This document shows positions 22,221-36,000 of a stretch of 64,000 nt of DNA, in pieces. The translations under genes were made by a program, and so were the position numbers. Below the pieces are notes generated by a model. The model searched no databases. It had not been told where the DNA came from and saw nothing but the letters and a program-made list of their open reading frames with translations. Source of the stretch: Wyeomyia smithii (Eukaryota > Arthropoda > Insecta > Diptera > Culicidae); NCBI RefSeq assembly GCF_029784165.1, contig NC_073695.1, positions 216,059,493 through 216,123,492 on the forward strand, written 5' to 3'. Within the stretch, counting starts at the first letter, position 1. Each line of letters begins with the position of its first letter.

Positions 22221-24195
22221 GCCGAAACTAATTTCATATGTCATGGCCGCATAACGAAGAGACAGTTTTTTCTGCATAAAATAAAATAATGTTTTTCAAA
22301 TCCACTAATTATTGCGCATAGAATAATCGGTATGGTGCTGTTTCTATATGCCCCGTAAATCTGCGAACCCGAAATTCTTGGTGAAATATGAGTAAAGGTT
22401 CTTTAATACTAAATTCACTGTAAAAAAATTAAAATGCCTGACTGCCGACCCAGTACAGCACACGAACAAGAACTAAGTGTAACAAATGACTATCACAGGT
22501 GAAGCTTCTTGGCACTCGGAAACGTTCGGAACTTGCGCCTTAATTTTTTGTTTTTTATAAGCAAACTGACAGTAGTGCTGCTAACTCATAAAAGTCAACT
22601 TGTTTACTATTGAACTATCCTAGGAAAAATTTTGACATGGTCTTGAATGGTAACAACTACTAATAATAACATTTTTCAAGTTTGAAAGTTTTGTTTCTAC
22701 GGTTTTAGTTTCCGCGGTCCGTTTTTCTATGCCTAGGGTCCGTGCCAATCGTTCCAAGTTTTTTTTATTGAGCGTAGTATGATCGTTTGGGTAAGTTGCC
22801 TTACTGAAGACACGCTACCGAGTCTCGTGATGGGGCTGCCGTCTTGGCTAAAGCGTTCGAGGCAACGCGTTTCTTAATTCAGCTGTCCGCTCCGGATCAG
22901 ACGCTGTTGTGAGCCGCCTATAACTAGGGAAAAAGACGCACAGAAAGGTTGAGATTTGCTTCAAATAGGTCAGCCTCTCCTCCCCCTTCCTTGTCAGCGT
23001 ACGACTGAAGTCTCTCCACAGGTTACCATAATCTTCGCTTGGTTATAATAGATTTCTTTCATTTTTTATTACCTCCAGATGCATTTAAGGATTTTTTTTC
23101 GTTAACGTATTTCCAGTCACTTAAAGTTGTATTCATATTCATATATTGTATTCTCCCTGACATCTCCTGGATTTTGGATATGTTTTTCCCTAAATTTTTG
23201 TATACTAACTTTCTTGTAAGAGGTCTTTTTATTGTAGAGGTTTGAAAATATTTTGAGGTTTATTTTTGAAAGCAGATTTCGGCCTTTTCTTAACGTTCAA
23301 TAAGCTCAAGCTCAATTTTCCTTTCCCTTTTTTCCTGAAAACTCATTGAACTGAAATTGAAATTACATTTTTTAACTTTCTGCTGAAAATTAAAAAAAAT
23401 CTGATGGCTTCTCCGAACGTTTGGTCAAATCTTGTGTTTTTTTTTTTTAATTTTTCTTACTTGTAGAAATAATTTTATCTTTCCAGCTTCTACAAAACAT
23501 TCCATCAGTATTACGCTATCTTTTGAACGTGTCGTTTTCGATCTCTTATTTGGTTTCTTTGAGCGGTTCACAACTGTATTAGAAATCAATTTTTGTTTTG
23601 GATGTTTAGAATTTTTTTTCAATAATTTTAAGCTAAGTTTTAGTTATTCGGTCTTATTTTTGTTTTGCTAGAAGTCATTTCAGAATGAAGCTTAAATATT
23701 GTGCTGTTTTTCTGGCGTTTGAAAGTGTTTTCAATCATCCAAAATTTGTCATTTTATTTCAACCGGTTTCTTCTGGACTACAAGGGCGTTTGCAAGTATT
23801 TAGATTTCTTTGCTGGTTTGAAGATAAATTATGTAATTTTTTACAGCAACTAATATGAGATCATCATTTCCGCTTTTTTTTTTGAAAATTTCCTGCAACA
23901 ACAAAATTGGAACGAATTTTTGCTTGGCCTTGTTCGGTACCTGTGGTGCGATCCACAGCCTTTAGGGTTGAATTTTGATGCGTTTCTTTCCATTGCATTT
24001 CGGTTCTAGGCGGTTTTGGATTGAATTTGAAATTATTTTTGCTATTCTTTTGCTGACATTTTCTCTTTACTCTTCTCTTATTTTTCTAGTGTCTTATGTC
24101 TGAAATGACGATTTCCTTGTCCATGTCAAATGCAAACAGCCCCTAAGTATTTGAAGTCTGACCACCGTTCATGACGTTACACCCTGTATTCAATA
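22221..24195. other. No recognisable gene (2 kb)
   Basis: T-rich sequence, especially 23040-23680, where runs of T produce hydrophobic-looking chance frames. No domains, splice context or repeat ends that I can identify. Confidence 0.5.
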
Positions 24196-24532
24196 CACTA
24201 AGGTCGTTTTTTACGCGGGGGATGCGTTCCAAATTTGTATGGGACCGCGTAGAAAACAACTTTTTTGAGTTGCAAATATAACAAAGAAAACCGTCCTAAA
24301 ACGTTTAAACCTCGTTTGATATGGTAGAGGCCAATCTAGAGACTAAAATGCAATATTTTAAATTTTGAGTATTTACACAAAAAATGGTGAATTTTTTTGG
24401 AAACTGATATATAATCACTCGTGGCCTAAAACGGAGAACGTGATTGAAATGAGGTCGATATCTTGTACCGTTTTTGAGTAATGTAGGAAAGCAACCCGCG
24501 TAAAAAAAACCGCGTAAAAAACGACCCCACTG
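24196..24532. mobile_element. 337-bp MITE with TA target duplication
   Basis: The left end CACTAAGGTCGTTTTTTACG and the right end CGTAAAAAACGACCCCACTG are inverted with three mismatches, flanked by TA at 24194-24195 and 24533-24534. An extra CCGCGTA copy near each end suggests sub-terminal repeats. No coding capacity; probably mobilised by an ITm or pogo-type transposase. Confidence 0.82.
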
Positions 24533-24621
24533 TATTTTTCCGTAAAACGTGACTTTACACTGAAAATGGAGTTTAAGAAAAACCTTCAGATGAGATTCAA
24601 ACCACAATCCTAGTTTTGCAT

Positions 24622-27600
24622 TAAATTTTTTTTTTCTTCATCTATAGTTTATTTGACACGGCACAAATACAATCCAATGTTTAACGGCGCCAATTATATC
24701 TGGTAGCTTACTTTCTAAAGTATCTTAATAACTAAAAGCACATTTTTATCCTCGCTGCCGACTACGAGCTGAAACTAAATCTAACTTAAAGCTAGAATAT
24801 TTTGCATTAAAAGCACAGGTTTGCTGTTTGATGGTTTTCATTGCCATAGGTAAGCAGCATATTAAATTTGTTCCGCTGCTGGGCCAAGATATTACGGACT
24901 GGCATATTGGGTTGTTTCCATCGGGCCTTGAGAGTATCGTGCGGGTCTGATTGCTGTTTCCGGATCCGGGGTCTTAACGTGTTCTTGTCGTTTGGTTGGA
25001 TGTAGGCGGAAGGGGATAGGACTAAACTGGGGCGTGGATGGATTTCAGGAAAACGTATATAAGGGACATGTAGGATAGGTCACGGCTCGCCAAGACATCA
25101 CGAACAGGAACAGCCGGCTGCCTACCTTCGGCCTGCAGGGAAGCTATTAATCTGGACCTGGCGTCACGGTGTACAGGGCATGACCAAACAACGTGCTCTA
25201 TGTCGTGATAACCTTCACCACAGGCACAGATACCACTCTCCCCGAGCCCAACACTACGGAGATGCGCGTCAAATCTATAGTGATTGGACATAAGCCGGGA
25301 CATCACGCAAATGAAATCCCGACTTACATCCAACCCCTTGAACCACGGGTTCGTCGATACCTTGGGGATTATGGAATGTAACCACCTTCCCAATTCCCCC
25401 TTGGTCCAAGAATTTTGCCAACTGATGATCGAATTCTGACGTACAAATGCGAAAAATTCATTAAAGGCAATTGGTCTTTCATAAATATCACCGTTTGTTG
25501 CGCCCACCTTAGCCAAAGAGTCCGCTTTCTCATTGCCCGGTATCGAGCAGTGAGAAGGGACCCACGCTAAGGTAATCTGAGTAGATTTTTCGGATCAAGC
25601 ACTCAGATGTTCCCGTATTTTCCCCAGGAAATACGGAGAGTGCTTAACATCTTTCATCGATCGGAGAGCCTCAATGGAACTGAGACTGTCCGTAAAGATG
25701 AAATTATGGTCCGTGGGCATTTTTTCGATAATCCCTAGGGTGTACTGAATTGCAGCCAATTCTGCGACGTAAACAGAAGCAGGATTATCAAGCTTATGGG
25801 AGACGGTTAAATTGTTATTGAAAATACCGAAGCCAGTGGACCCATCATGAAGTGATCCGTCAGCATAGAACATATTGTCACAGTTGATGTTTCGATATTT
25901 ATTAGAAATAATTTTGGGGATCTGCTGCGCGCGTAAATGATCCGGGATTCCACGGGTTTCGTCTATCATGGATGTATCGAAAAACACAGTAGAATCAGAA
26001 GTATTCAATAAGTTGACACGATTTGGAATATTCGGAGAAGGATTGATATTTTGGGACATGTGATTGAAATACAATGTCATAAAACGGGTTTGAGAATTAA
26101 GTTCGATTAACCTTTCAAAATTTTCAATCACAGGACGGTTCAAGACCTCACATTTGATAAGAATACGAGAAGACAGGCTCCAAAAGCGGGTTTTCAAAGG
26201 TAGAACTCCAGCTAAGACCTCCAAACTCATCGTATGGGTCGATTGCATGCAACCTAAGGCGATACGCAAACAACGATATTGTATTCGCTCCAGTTTGATC
26301 AAATGTGTGTTCGCTGCGGAGCGGAAGCAGAAACACCCGTACTCAATAACAGACAATATCGTTGTTTGGTAAAGTCTTATAAGGTCTCCTGGATGGGCTC
26401 CCCACCGTTGTCCGGTTATTGTACGAAGAAAATTTACTCTTTGCTGACTTTTCTTCATCAGATACCTAACATGGCAACCCCAGGTGCCCTTAGAGTCGAA
26501 CCAGACACCAAGATATTTGTGTACCAAAACCTGAGAGATCGTTTTACCCATTAATTGTGCTTGGAGCTGAGCAGGTTCATGCTTCCTAGAAAAAACTACT
26601 ATCTCAGTCTTCTCCGGAGAGAATTCGATACCTAGCTGTAGAGCCCAAGCAGACAAATTGTCCAAGGTATCTTGCAATGGTCCTTGCAAATCGGCAGCTT
26701 TGGCTCCTGTAACAGAGATTACACTGTCGTCTGCAAGTTGTCTTATCGTGCATGAATTTGCCAGACATTCGTCGATGTCATTTACATAAAAGTTGTAAAG
26801 AAGGGGGCTTAAACATGAGCCCTGGGGAAGACCCATGTAGCTAATGCGAAAAGTTGCCAAATCGCCGTGCGTAAAATGCATGTGCTTTTCGGACAACAAA
26901 TTGTGCAAAAAATTGTTTAAAATTGGAGAAAATCCTTGTCGGTGAAGTTTGCCCGAAAGAATGTCAATAGAAACGGAATCGAAAGCCCCCTTAATGTCCA
27001 AGAACGCAGACGCCATTTGTTCTTTGCGAGCATACGCCAGCTGAATATCTGTTGAAAGCAGCGCAAGACAATCATTCGTCCCTTTGGCACGGCGGAAGCC
27101 AAATTGAGTATCCGATAGTAGGCCATTTGATTCGACCCAATGGTCTAAACGACGGAGTATCATTTTTTCCATCAATTTCCGGATACAGGATAGCATTGCA
27201 ATCGGCCTATAAGAGTTGTGATCAGAAGCTGGTTTCCCTGGTTTTTGGATGGCGATCACCTTCACTTGCCTCCAATCCTGCGGTACAATGTTTTGCTCCA
27301 GGAACTTATTGAACAAGTTCAACAAGCGCCTCTTGGCATTGCCGGGTAGATTCTTCAACAAGTTGAATTTGATTCTATCTAACCCAGGCGCGTTATTGTT
27401 ACAGGACAGGAGGGCAACTGAAAATTCTGCCATCGTAAAAGGTGATTCTATCGCGTCGTGGCCCGGAGACGCATCACGAACAATATTTTGCTCAGGAACA
27501 GAGTCCGGACATACTTTCCTGGCAAAATCAAATATCCACCTACTTGAAGACTCCTCGCTTTTGTTGACCGTTACGCGATTCCGCATTCTTCGGGCTGTGT

Positions 27601-28505
27601 TCCAAAGAGTGCTCATCGATGTCTCCCTCGACGTCTCGTTCACGAACCGACGCCAATATCCGCGTTTCTTTGCTTTAGCCAAGCTTTTAAGCTTGGTATC
27701 AAGCTCCGAATACCGTAAATAGTCGCCAGGTATACCTCCCTTCTGGTAGGCCAAAAACGCGTCGGATCTTTGCGTGTAGACATCGGAGCACTCTTGGTCC
27801 CACCACGGAGTGGGAGGCCGTTCTTTAATCGTTACGCCGGGATATTTCTTCGTTTGGGCTTGCAACGCGGCGTCGAGAATCAAGCCCTCGAAGAGGTTGT
27901 ATTCTTCAAGTGGTGGATGATGTTGAATCGAATCGACCGCTTTTGAAATCATTTCCTCGTATAACTTCCAATCGACATTCCGTGTGAGGTCATACGGAAT
28001 GTCAACTGGTCGCATGCGAGTTGACCCGTTATTAATTGAAATAAGAATAGGCAAATGGTCGCTACCGTGAGGATCGAGGATTACCTTCCATGTGCAATCC
28101 AACCGTAGCGACGTCGAAAATAAGGATAGATCCAAAGCGCTTGGGCGCGCTGGAGGTTTCGGGATACGTGTCATTTCGCCGTTGTTTAAAATAGTCATGT
28201 CGAAGTCATCGCAAAGGTTATAGATTAAAGAGGAGCGGTTATCATTGTAAGGGGAACCCCAAGCCACGCCATGAGAGTTAAAGTCTCCCAAAATCAAACG
28301 TGGCGAGGGAAGAAGTTCTATTAAATCAAAGAGCAGCCGTTGCCCAACCTGTGCTCTGGGAGGAATATATATTGAGGCAATACAAAGCTCTTTACCTTGT
28401 ATTGTCATTTGACATGCGACAACTTCGATGCCTGGAATCGAGAGGAGGTTAATACGATAGAAAGAATAGCACTTTTTAATCCCTAAAAGTACTCCTCCAT
28501 ATGGG
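24622..28505 (-). mobile_element. 5'-truncated I-like non-LTR retrotransposon (copy 1)
   Basis: On the minus strand the element runs from mid-endonuclease of ORF2 to a 3' untranslated region ending AATAAACTATAGATGAAG and a poly-A run (plus-strand T run at about 24622-24630). Homology to copy 2 begins at the residues GGVLLGIKKCYSF near 28505, so the 5' end, including ORF1, is missing. No target duplication was found. The 3' untranslated region differs from copy 2, so the two belong to related but separate subfamilies. Confidence 0.85.
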
Positions 28506-28516
28506 GTGTCTAACAA
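25022..28516 (-). pseudogene. I-like ORF2: endonuclease, reverse transcriptase, RNase H (one nonsense codon)
   Basis: A single frame of about 1165 codons is broken only by a TGA at 25595-25597. It carries the parts for target-primed retrotransposition. The endonuclease has LILGDFNSHGVAWGS (about residue 90) and the catalytic His block GSDHLPILISI. The reverse transcriptase has SAFLDIKGAFDSVS (motif A), LPQGSCLSPLLYNF and RQLADDSVISV (catalytic DD). RNase H has MFYADGSLHDGSTGFG, AELAAIQYTLG, FIFTDSLSSIEAL and, beyond the stop, NEKADSLAKVG. A CACGEGYHDIEHVVWSC zinc-binding-like motif lies near the C-terminus. The nonsense codon removes the last RNase H Asp and the tail; truncation also removed the start. 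Recently active by its openness, but dead. Confidence 0.92.
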
Positions 28517-31500
28517 TGGAATTGTTGATTGCTACGATTTTTTTGCTGAAACTTGTTGATAATTTTGTTTAACATATCTTCTTATGTTTTCCAATTAATG
28601 AACTTTCGTAAGGGCTCCCATATTATTTTAAAAGTGAGATCCATATTATAAATTGGATTCAATCAGAGTTAAATTAGACAAAATCATTCATTACGATAAC
28701 GCAAAAAAATGATAACGTAAGCATTATTGAATTTGGTTTTTATAGGATTACGAGAAATTCTTGGTGCTTCTTTAACAAGAACGATAAGCTTGTGCTTTGT
28801 CAAATACATGTTGTTTGCACAAAAAATTCTACAGGTGTAATATCGCCAAATATAAACAATATTTTATCAAGTGTTGTTGAACATATTTCTAAAATTAGAT
28901 TTCCAGGGAAGGCTGAAAATAAAAGTACGTAAGTCACCGAGCAAACACATTGATTCTTTCTGCGGAATCTGTATATTTTGGAACAAAAAACCCCCAAATT
29001 ACAGTGTTTAGTCCCACGTCACCATTTCATACAACCCTAGGGCTGTATACCTTGTAGTCTTTTTGATTTTTTAATTTTATCGTGATCTCCTTGCAGTTCA
29101 ATTTTATTATCAATTTTGTTCAATTTTTTTTTCGCTTCGATTATCTTTTATTATGCCAGCGAAAATGATTAGTATTATGTGGTAAAGCGATTTATGTGGT
29201 TCTGAATTCGAACGTTATTTCTCTTAACTAACTCATCTTGAAACGAAAGAATGCGCTAGTAGAATTTGCACTCAGCATTCCTCAATGACTCATAAATCGT
29301 ACGCCATATAGTCAGCTTCTCGAATGACAATATTCAATTATTTTATGTGATTTTGATTGAGATTTATCATTCGCGCTTTTTTTCGCAAATGCTTTCGCAG
29401 TAAACTTTTGCTTGCAAAGCGTTTATTGGCGCAACAGCCTCAATTTTATGCCCCCATATGTGCTATAAACAACGCTGATTCGGAGCATGAGCAAAGCAAA
29501 ATTGAACCGACGATGTCGAGATTCCCATCTGCCATGGTCTGTCGTTTGTGGCATTGGGTCAAATATGTCAAGTGACTTGCAAATACACTGGGATGGAGTG
29601 GTAAAAACAAAAACCTGCAACCGCTGTGAGACATTCTTAACTGGAACCCTATTCGAATGTCCAGTGGTTGTCGTCTTTGTTACGTACTTTTAAAAGCAAC
29701 TATTTTACGCTAATTCCAAATAATCAAAATAGTGTTACCAGTAAAAAACGTGCAAGAACTCCTACGAGAATGTCTGCACTGCAAGTCCCGCCAAACTCCA
29801 TGTTAATAACATTTCAACCCTTGTCAAGCAAGTCAGTTCAATTATTACGCTTTTAACTGAACTAAGGAAGCTATCTCGCAAGGAGGAAACATGAATATTT
29901 GAATGTATTTACAACTCGTTAACAATCCACGTATGAGCTCAAAGCAGTTCAGTAGCACGAAGTGCCTTCATAACAACTCTGCGCTAATAGTGTCATAAAT
30001 TATTGACCCTATAGTGTGAAAACAAAACCTGACGGTGCGCACCTATAACTGCAGTGGAAAAGTCAGAGGAAAATTTTCCTCCGCTTCTGACCCAACTCTG
30101 CTCATGCCCAAACAGAAGAACACACAGACAGAGGAAAGCAAGCATAGAGAGCATTTCAGGATCATGCATTTTTCATTCCGTCTTACTTCCTCGCTCTGTT
30201 GGAGTATAATAGAATAGTAGTAGCATACACTGGAAAAGAGGATTGAGCTTTTTTTCCCTTCATTCTTCGTCATACAATATAGTGCCATGTGATACATTGG
30301 ATGAAAACGGGAAATAGCAACAAGTTTTCCATTCATTTTTCACGTGGATACATTTATATTCAGTATGCACTCGCAGCTTAAGCCCCGCTCCAGTCAAAGG
30401 TACCTCATGTCACGTGTCTCATAGGTGTTAGTTATTGCAGCCACGATCTTTGGGTTACAGCCAGAAGCGTTGGACTTCTTGGCCTCGGCAACCTACAGCA
30501 GGTATTTAGCTATTGATAAGGCTCGGCATTGTGGCCCCATTCAAGGTGGACGTTATTATACGCTGAAGCTATCCTGAATGAATGTTTTTCTGTTTCGCGT
30601 TTTTTTCATTTTTTTCCCCACCGGACCACCCACCTTGCGTACGCTTGCCGCTCCGTTTCGAATGTTTATGTTTTCAACTACGCATCAAACGCTCCACTTT
30701 TCAATTAAGAATAAGCACACCTTCCTGTGCTCGTCATTTCATGTTGATACCGGATTCTGTGGAACGCGTCTGATGATAAATATTTTAAAACCAAGTCGCT
30801 TTCAATTTCACTTTCAGTATGTTTTCCTGCTTAGGGTGAACAAGCGAATTTCGCTCTGGTCAAAACGTTATGTAACTTTATTGTCAACATTTACTCACCT
30901 ACCGTATTTCCGGACGAGACGCGTTTCCAAAGTGATACCTCGTCTGCCGTATTAACGTTTTATCGTCATCTAGGAGAACTTCCATCAAACGACGGCCCGA
31001 GCGCTTCAAATCTCCATCCCGGACATTGTTTACCAAAGATGTTTACCTTTCACGGGCCCGGTGTTTATGTTCCGTTGCAATGTTGCTCCGTTCACGGTCG
31101 CAGCGCACACACTGTTTGCCCTTTCCAGGATGTATAAAAATACTGCGCTCGACCAAATTAAAACAAATACCCGATTAACCGGACGCGGTAGCTTATGAAC
31201 TAAAATGCATTTTTAACAAAACATTTTGCGACAAAAATGCAGCTTACTATCCATCCTGTTACACGCTGCAATCATGTTCCTCCGTTGAGTTACTGTAATT
31301 CTGCACGTACCGTCACTCTATATTTCCATGTCAAACACATGTTTTACCAGGCTTCTGTTACTTCGACATCAAAGTGACAAAAGAAAGTAGGACAGTTCCG
31401 GTTTAATGACAACTTAGAACAACCTGTTGGGCTGTGAACATATCAACATATAATTCAATTGGAAAGAGTGGTTTAATTTCGTGGACATCTAAAATGAATA

Positions 31501-32535
31501 ATTATCAGAATTCTTAACTAAAGTGCCATTTCCTGTGAATGCTGTTAATGAACAAACTAAATATGTACAGGTCGTGCTGCTTCTAAACCTAATAATGATG
31601 ACTATTTCATCGAGATTAGTGCGTCGATAGTTGAGCACTAAACGCTGCTAACTTAATTAGAGAGTTTGATTATTTTGAGACCGATAATTTTCACACGTAT
31701 TCGTTCCGTAAAAGTAGCTGTGGAAAATTCAACTAATTACACGATTTCTTTGCTCGGATAAGTCTGCTGGAGCAGTGATTCATTTGATGATGCCGCTTCA
31801 AACAAATGAGTTGAAAAGTGTTAAATCACAATGGCTCTTGTTGCTAAGTTAAAAAAGTTAGATATTACGATGATTTTTTTACCAGGTCGACCAACATAGT
31901 ATTGAATGAGTACTTTCAGTCTCAGTAATGTAGACAAATGGCCTGTTTGTGTAGAAAAACATTTTTGAGCATACAGTAGATTGATTCAACCCAAAATCAA
32001 CAAGAAATATTTGAAATTTGTTCCAATCATATGAAATTTGATTAAAACTTAATAATTTGTCAAAAATGGATGCATTATTTTCATTAAATAATAGTTTTGA
32101 TAACTGCTTGAATAATTTTCTGTTTAAATAGCTGATTTCCGAAGCACGCGTGCTATAGGATTCCAGAAGAGCAAAAATCGGAGAAGTTTGACCAATCCGT
32201 TTTCCACTTTAGACCCTTTCACTAAGAACAGGTCAAAAAGACTATAGCAGCTCCTGTCACCTGTGACATAGGGTTGTGTTCAAATGGACGACCACAAAGC
32301 TGACGTAGAACCACTCAATGCTGCATTTGACTCAAGGTAACCAGGGCCGACGTTACACTATTTTCCCGAGTGAGTAGTAAGAAATAGGGACCCGATAAGA
32401 AAGACAAAACAAATATATAACCATAGGCTGTTAGTTTGTTATGTGAAAAACTCACTCACTTCCTTCGTGGAAAAAGTATAATAGGAAGTGCCTTGCCAGT
32501 CGTTGCCATTCATGTTCGCCAGGTAATTTCCTCAG
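28517..32535. other. No recognisable gene (4 kb)
   Basis: AT-rich, with less repetitive and GC-richer patches at 29350-29660, 30040-30330 and 30580-31150. A TATA-like GGATGTATAAAAATAC sits at 31130. No reading frame in it has a recognisable domain or consistent splicing. It may contain regulatory sequence of a gene outside the window, but nothing decides this. Confidence 0.45.
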
Positions 32536-32665
32536 TTTAGCCGGTGGCACCGACCTCCTGGCCTAGCGCACGCACCGAAGTAGCCACTTTTCCCTCGGTC
32601 TTCCTCTTCAGCATCCTTTGGAGCTTCTTATCGCTCAGAGTGGTCGGCCGTTCGGAACCGGATTC
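32430..32665 (-). pseudogene. Fragment of a Tc1-like transposase DNA-binding region
   Basis: On the minus strand, from about 32660, the reading ERPTTLSDKKLQRMLKRKTE followed by KVATSVRALGQEVGATG matches the pattern of the helix-turn-helix region at the N-terminus of Tc1-like transposases. After a frame change at about 32535, NYLANMNG could continue the second helix. No inverted repeats or catalytic core are visible, so it is a detached fragment. Short similarity; moderate to low certainty. Confidence 0.4.
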
Positions 32666-33080
32666 GATGCTTTGATTGTTTAGTTTTAAAGTTATTTATT
32701 TTCTAGCTCATATGCGGTAGCTTAACGAAGCGAATTTTGTTAGAAGGAGTGATCGTTACGCCCGATTTACTGGGGTTAGTATGGCATTGCCAATTTCTGG
32801 TTGGGAGTTGCATTTGTTTTTAAAGAACTGATTTACATGAAAAATAAAACTGACTTATCTCTAATAATTAATAACTTTTCGCTTATATCTAATACCTAAT
32901 AAATTACTTAGTTTTTCGATTTATTGCACTGCTTAAGTTAGAAGTTTGTACCGTGGCAGAGTCTCGCTATGAGTGCCGCGTTGTTTCCGCTTTGTGTGAG
33001 CTTTCTGTATCTCTAGTATGCTTGTCAATCAGTACATAGTGGGTTGCGTATTCTGGTGAATATACAAAAGATATTTTTTT

Positions 33081-36000
33081 TCATACGTTAATGTCGGCAT
33101 TTTTTAGGAACAAGTATAGTTCTGACATATACTGGAAATCACCGCTTCCCAGAATATCTCTAACGGGAACGTTCGGGTGTCTTCCTCGGGCCCGAAGGGA
33201 ATCTATTAGCTTGGACCTAGCACCAAAGAATTCGGTACACGACCAAACAACATGCTCGATGATGTCATGGTAGCCATCGCCACAAACGCAGTGATTACTG
33301 TCTACAAGCCCTATACGAGAAAATGCGTGTTTAACGTGTAGTGATATGTCCAATCACTACACGTTAAACAGTCTTGACATCACGCGAATGAAGTCCCGAC
33401 CTACATCCAACCCCTTGAACCATGCTTTCGTCGATACCTTAGGAGAAATGGAGTGTAGCCACCGTCCCAGTTCATCTGAATTCCATGATAATTGCCAACT
33501 ATTGAGTGTTCTCTGACGCAAAATACTATAAAATTCATCATAAGCAATTGGTCTTGCATAAATATCGCCATCAATAGCACCCACCCTAGCTAAAGAGTCA
33601 GCCTTTTCATTGCCCGGAATGGAGCAATGCGAAGAGACCCATGCTAAGGTAACCCGGTAATTTTTATCTGTTAAAGCACTTAAAACCCGCCGTATTTTCC
33701 CCAGGAAATACGGGGTGTGCTTCACAGTCTTCATCGATCGCAGAGCCTCAATGGAACTGAGACTATCAGTGAAGATGAAGTAGTGGTCTATGGGTAGGGG
33801 TTCGATGATCCCAAGGGAGTACTGAATAGCAGCAAGTTCTGCGGTGTACACGGAAGCAGGAGCATCGAGTTTGTAGGAGGCGGTAAAATTTTCGTGGAAA
33901 ACACCGAAGCCAGTGGACTCATCTAGATTAGATCCGTCAATGAAAAACCTTTTATCACTGAACTTATTGGAAAAAATCTTAGGGATCTCTTGCGGCCGCA
34001 TTTGATCCGGGATACCAATAATGTCTTCTTTCATGGTGGTGTCGAAGAATATAGCATTATTAGAAGTATCTAAAAGTGCGACATTGGAGGAATCGTATGA
34101 AGAAGGATTAATATCTTGAGCCATATAGTTAAAATATAAAGTCATAAATCTAGATTGAGATTGAAGGTCGACCAACCTCTCGAAATTTTCAATTACTAAT
34201 GGGTTCATAACTGTGCATCGAATTAGCAACCGGTAAGATAGATTCCAAAAACGATGTTTCAACGGAAGAATACCCGCTAGCACTTCAAGACTCATCGTAT
34301 GGGTCGACTGCATGCAGCCCAAGGCAATACGCAAACAACGATATTGTATTCTCTCTAATTTTATAATGTGCGTGTTCGCGGCGGAGCGAAAGCAGAAACA
34401 GCCGTACCCAAGAACTGATAATATCGTTGTTTGGTATAACCTTAGAAGGTCTCCTGGGTGAGCACCCCACCAAGTTCCGGTAATCGTACGAAGAAAATTA
34501 ATCCTCTGTTGGCATTTTTGTGTCAGATACCTAATATGACAAGCCCAGGTGCATTTAGAGTCGAACCAGACCCCGAGATATTTAGCAACTAAAACCTGAG
34601 TGATCGTTTTACCCGATAGTAAGAGCTGCAGCTGAGCTGGGTTATACTTCCTAGAAAAAACGACCAGCTCAGTTTTCTCCGGAGAGAATTCGATACCCAG
34701 CATAAGAGTTCATTCAGACAAATTGTCTAAGGTATCTTGCAATGGTCCTTGCAGGTCGTTAGCTTCGCTTCCAGTAATGGATACAACGGTCTGCAAGTTG
34801 CCTTAGCGTGCATGAATTTGCAAGACATTCATCGATGTCATTAACGTAAAAAATATATAAGAGAGGGCTTAAACATGAGCCCTGGGGAAGACCCATGTAA
34901 CTAATTCGGGAAGTTGTCGAATCGCCATGTGAGAAATACATATGCTTTTCTGACAACAAAGTGAGCAAAAAGTTATTCAAATTTGGTGAAAGTCCCTGCG
35001 AATGAAGTTTCTCGTTTAAAACTTCTACAGAGACAGAGTCAAAAGCCCCCTTAATGTCCAAGAATGCAGAAGCCATTTGCTCTTTTCGAGCAAAGGCGAG
35101 TTGAATTTCAGTAGAAAGCAACGCTAGGCAATCGTTCGTCCCTTTGCCCCGGCGGAAGCAAAATTGAGTATCTGAAAGTAAACCATTTGTTTCGACCCAT
35201 TTGTCCAACCGTGAGAGGATCATTTTCTCCATTAATTTCCGGAGGCAAGAGAGCATCGCAATCGGCCTATATGAATTGTGATCAGAGGTAGGTTTCCCGG
35301 GTTTTCGAATGGCAATAACTTTTACCTCTCTCCAGTCGTGTGGAACAATATTTAACTCAAGCAACTTGTTGAACAAATTTAACAAGCGTCTTTTTGCAGA
35401 GTCGGGTAGATTCTTCAACAGGTTGAATTTGATTCTATCCAACCCTGGAGCCTTATTGTTGCACGACAGGAGAGCCATTGAAAATTCCAACATCGAAAAT
35501 GGGGGCTCTTCCGTAGTTACTAAAAACGCGTCGCGAAAGGTCTTCTGTTCCGGTACGGAATCCGGACAGACCTTTTTGGCGAAATCAAGTATCCAGCGGT
35601 CTGAATACTCTTCACTTTCATTCGAAACGTCACGATTCCGCATGCATCTGGCCGTGTCCCAAAGAGTTCTCATCGCTGTTTCCCTCGACAACGCGTTTAC
35701 AAACCGCCGCCAGTATCCGCGTTTTTTCGCTTTAATTAAACTCGTCATCTGCTTATCCAGTACATCGTACTTTCGGAGCAGATCAAGAGTACCGTGTTTT
35801 CGGAAGGCCAAATACACCGAGGACCTTTGCGCGTACAGTTCAAAGCACTCTTTTTCCCACCACTTGTTGGGGGGACACTGTCTATCGTTACCCCGGGTAT
35901 CGGTTTTGTCTGAGCTTGAGTCGCGGCGTCGATGATCAAGCCAGAAAGGAACGCGTATTCTTCCTCCGGAGGAAGTTCCTCGTGAGTCTCGATAGATTCC

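Noticed and set aside
23039..23671. Hydrophobic plus-strand frames suggesting membrane proteins
   Set aside because: The sequence is T-rich, which yields Phe/Leu-rich chance frames; no start context or homologue.
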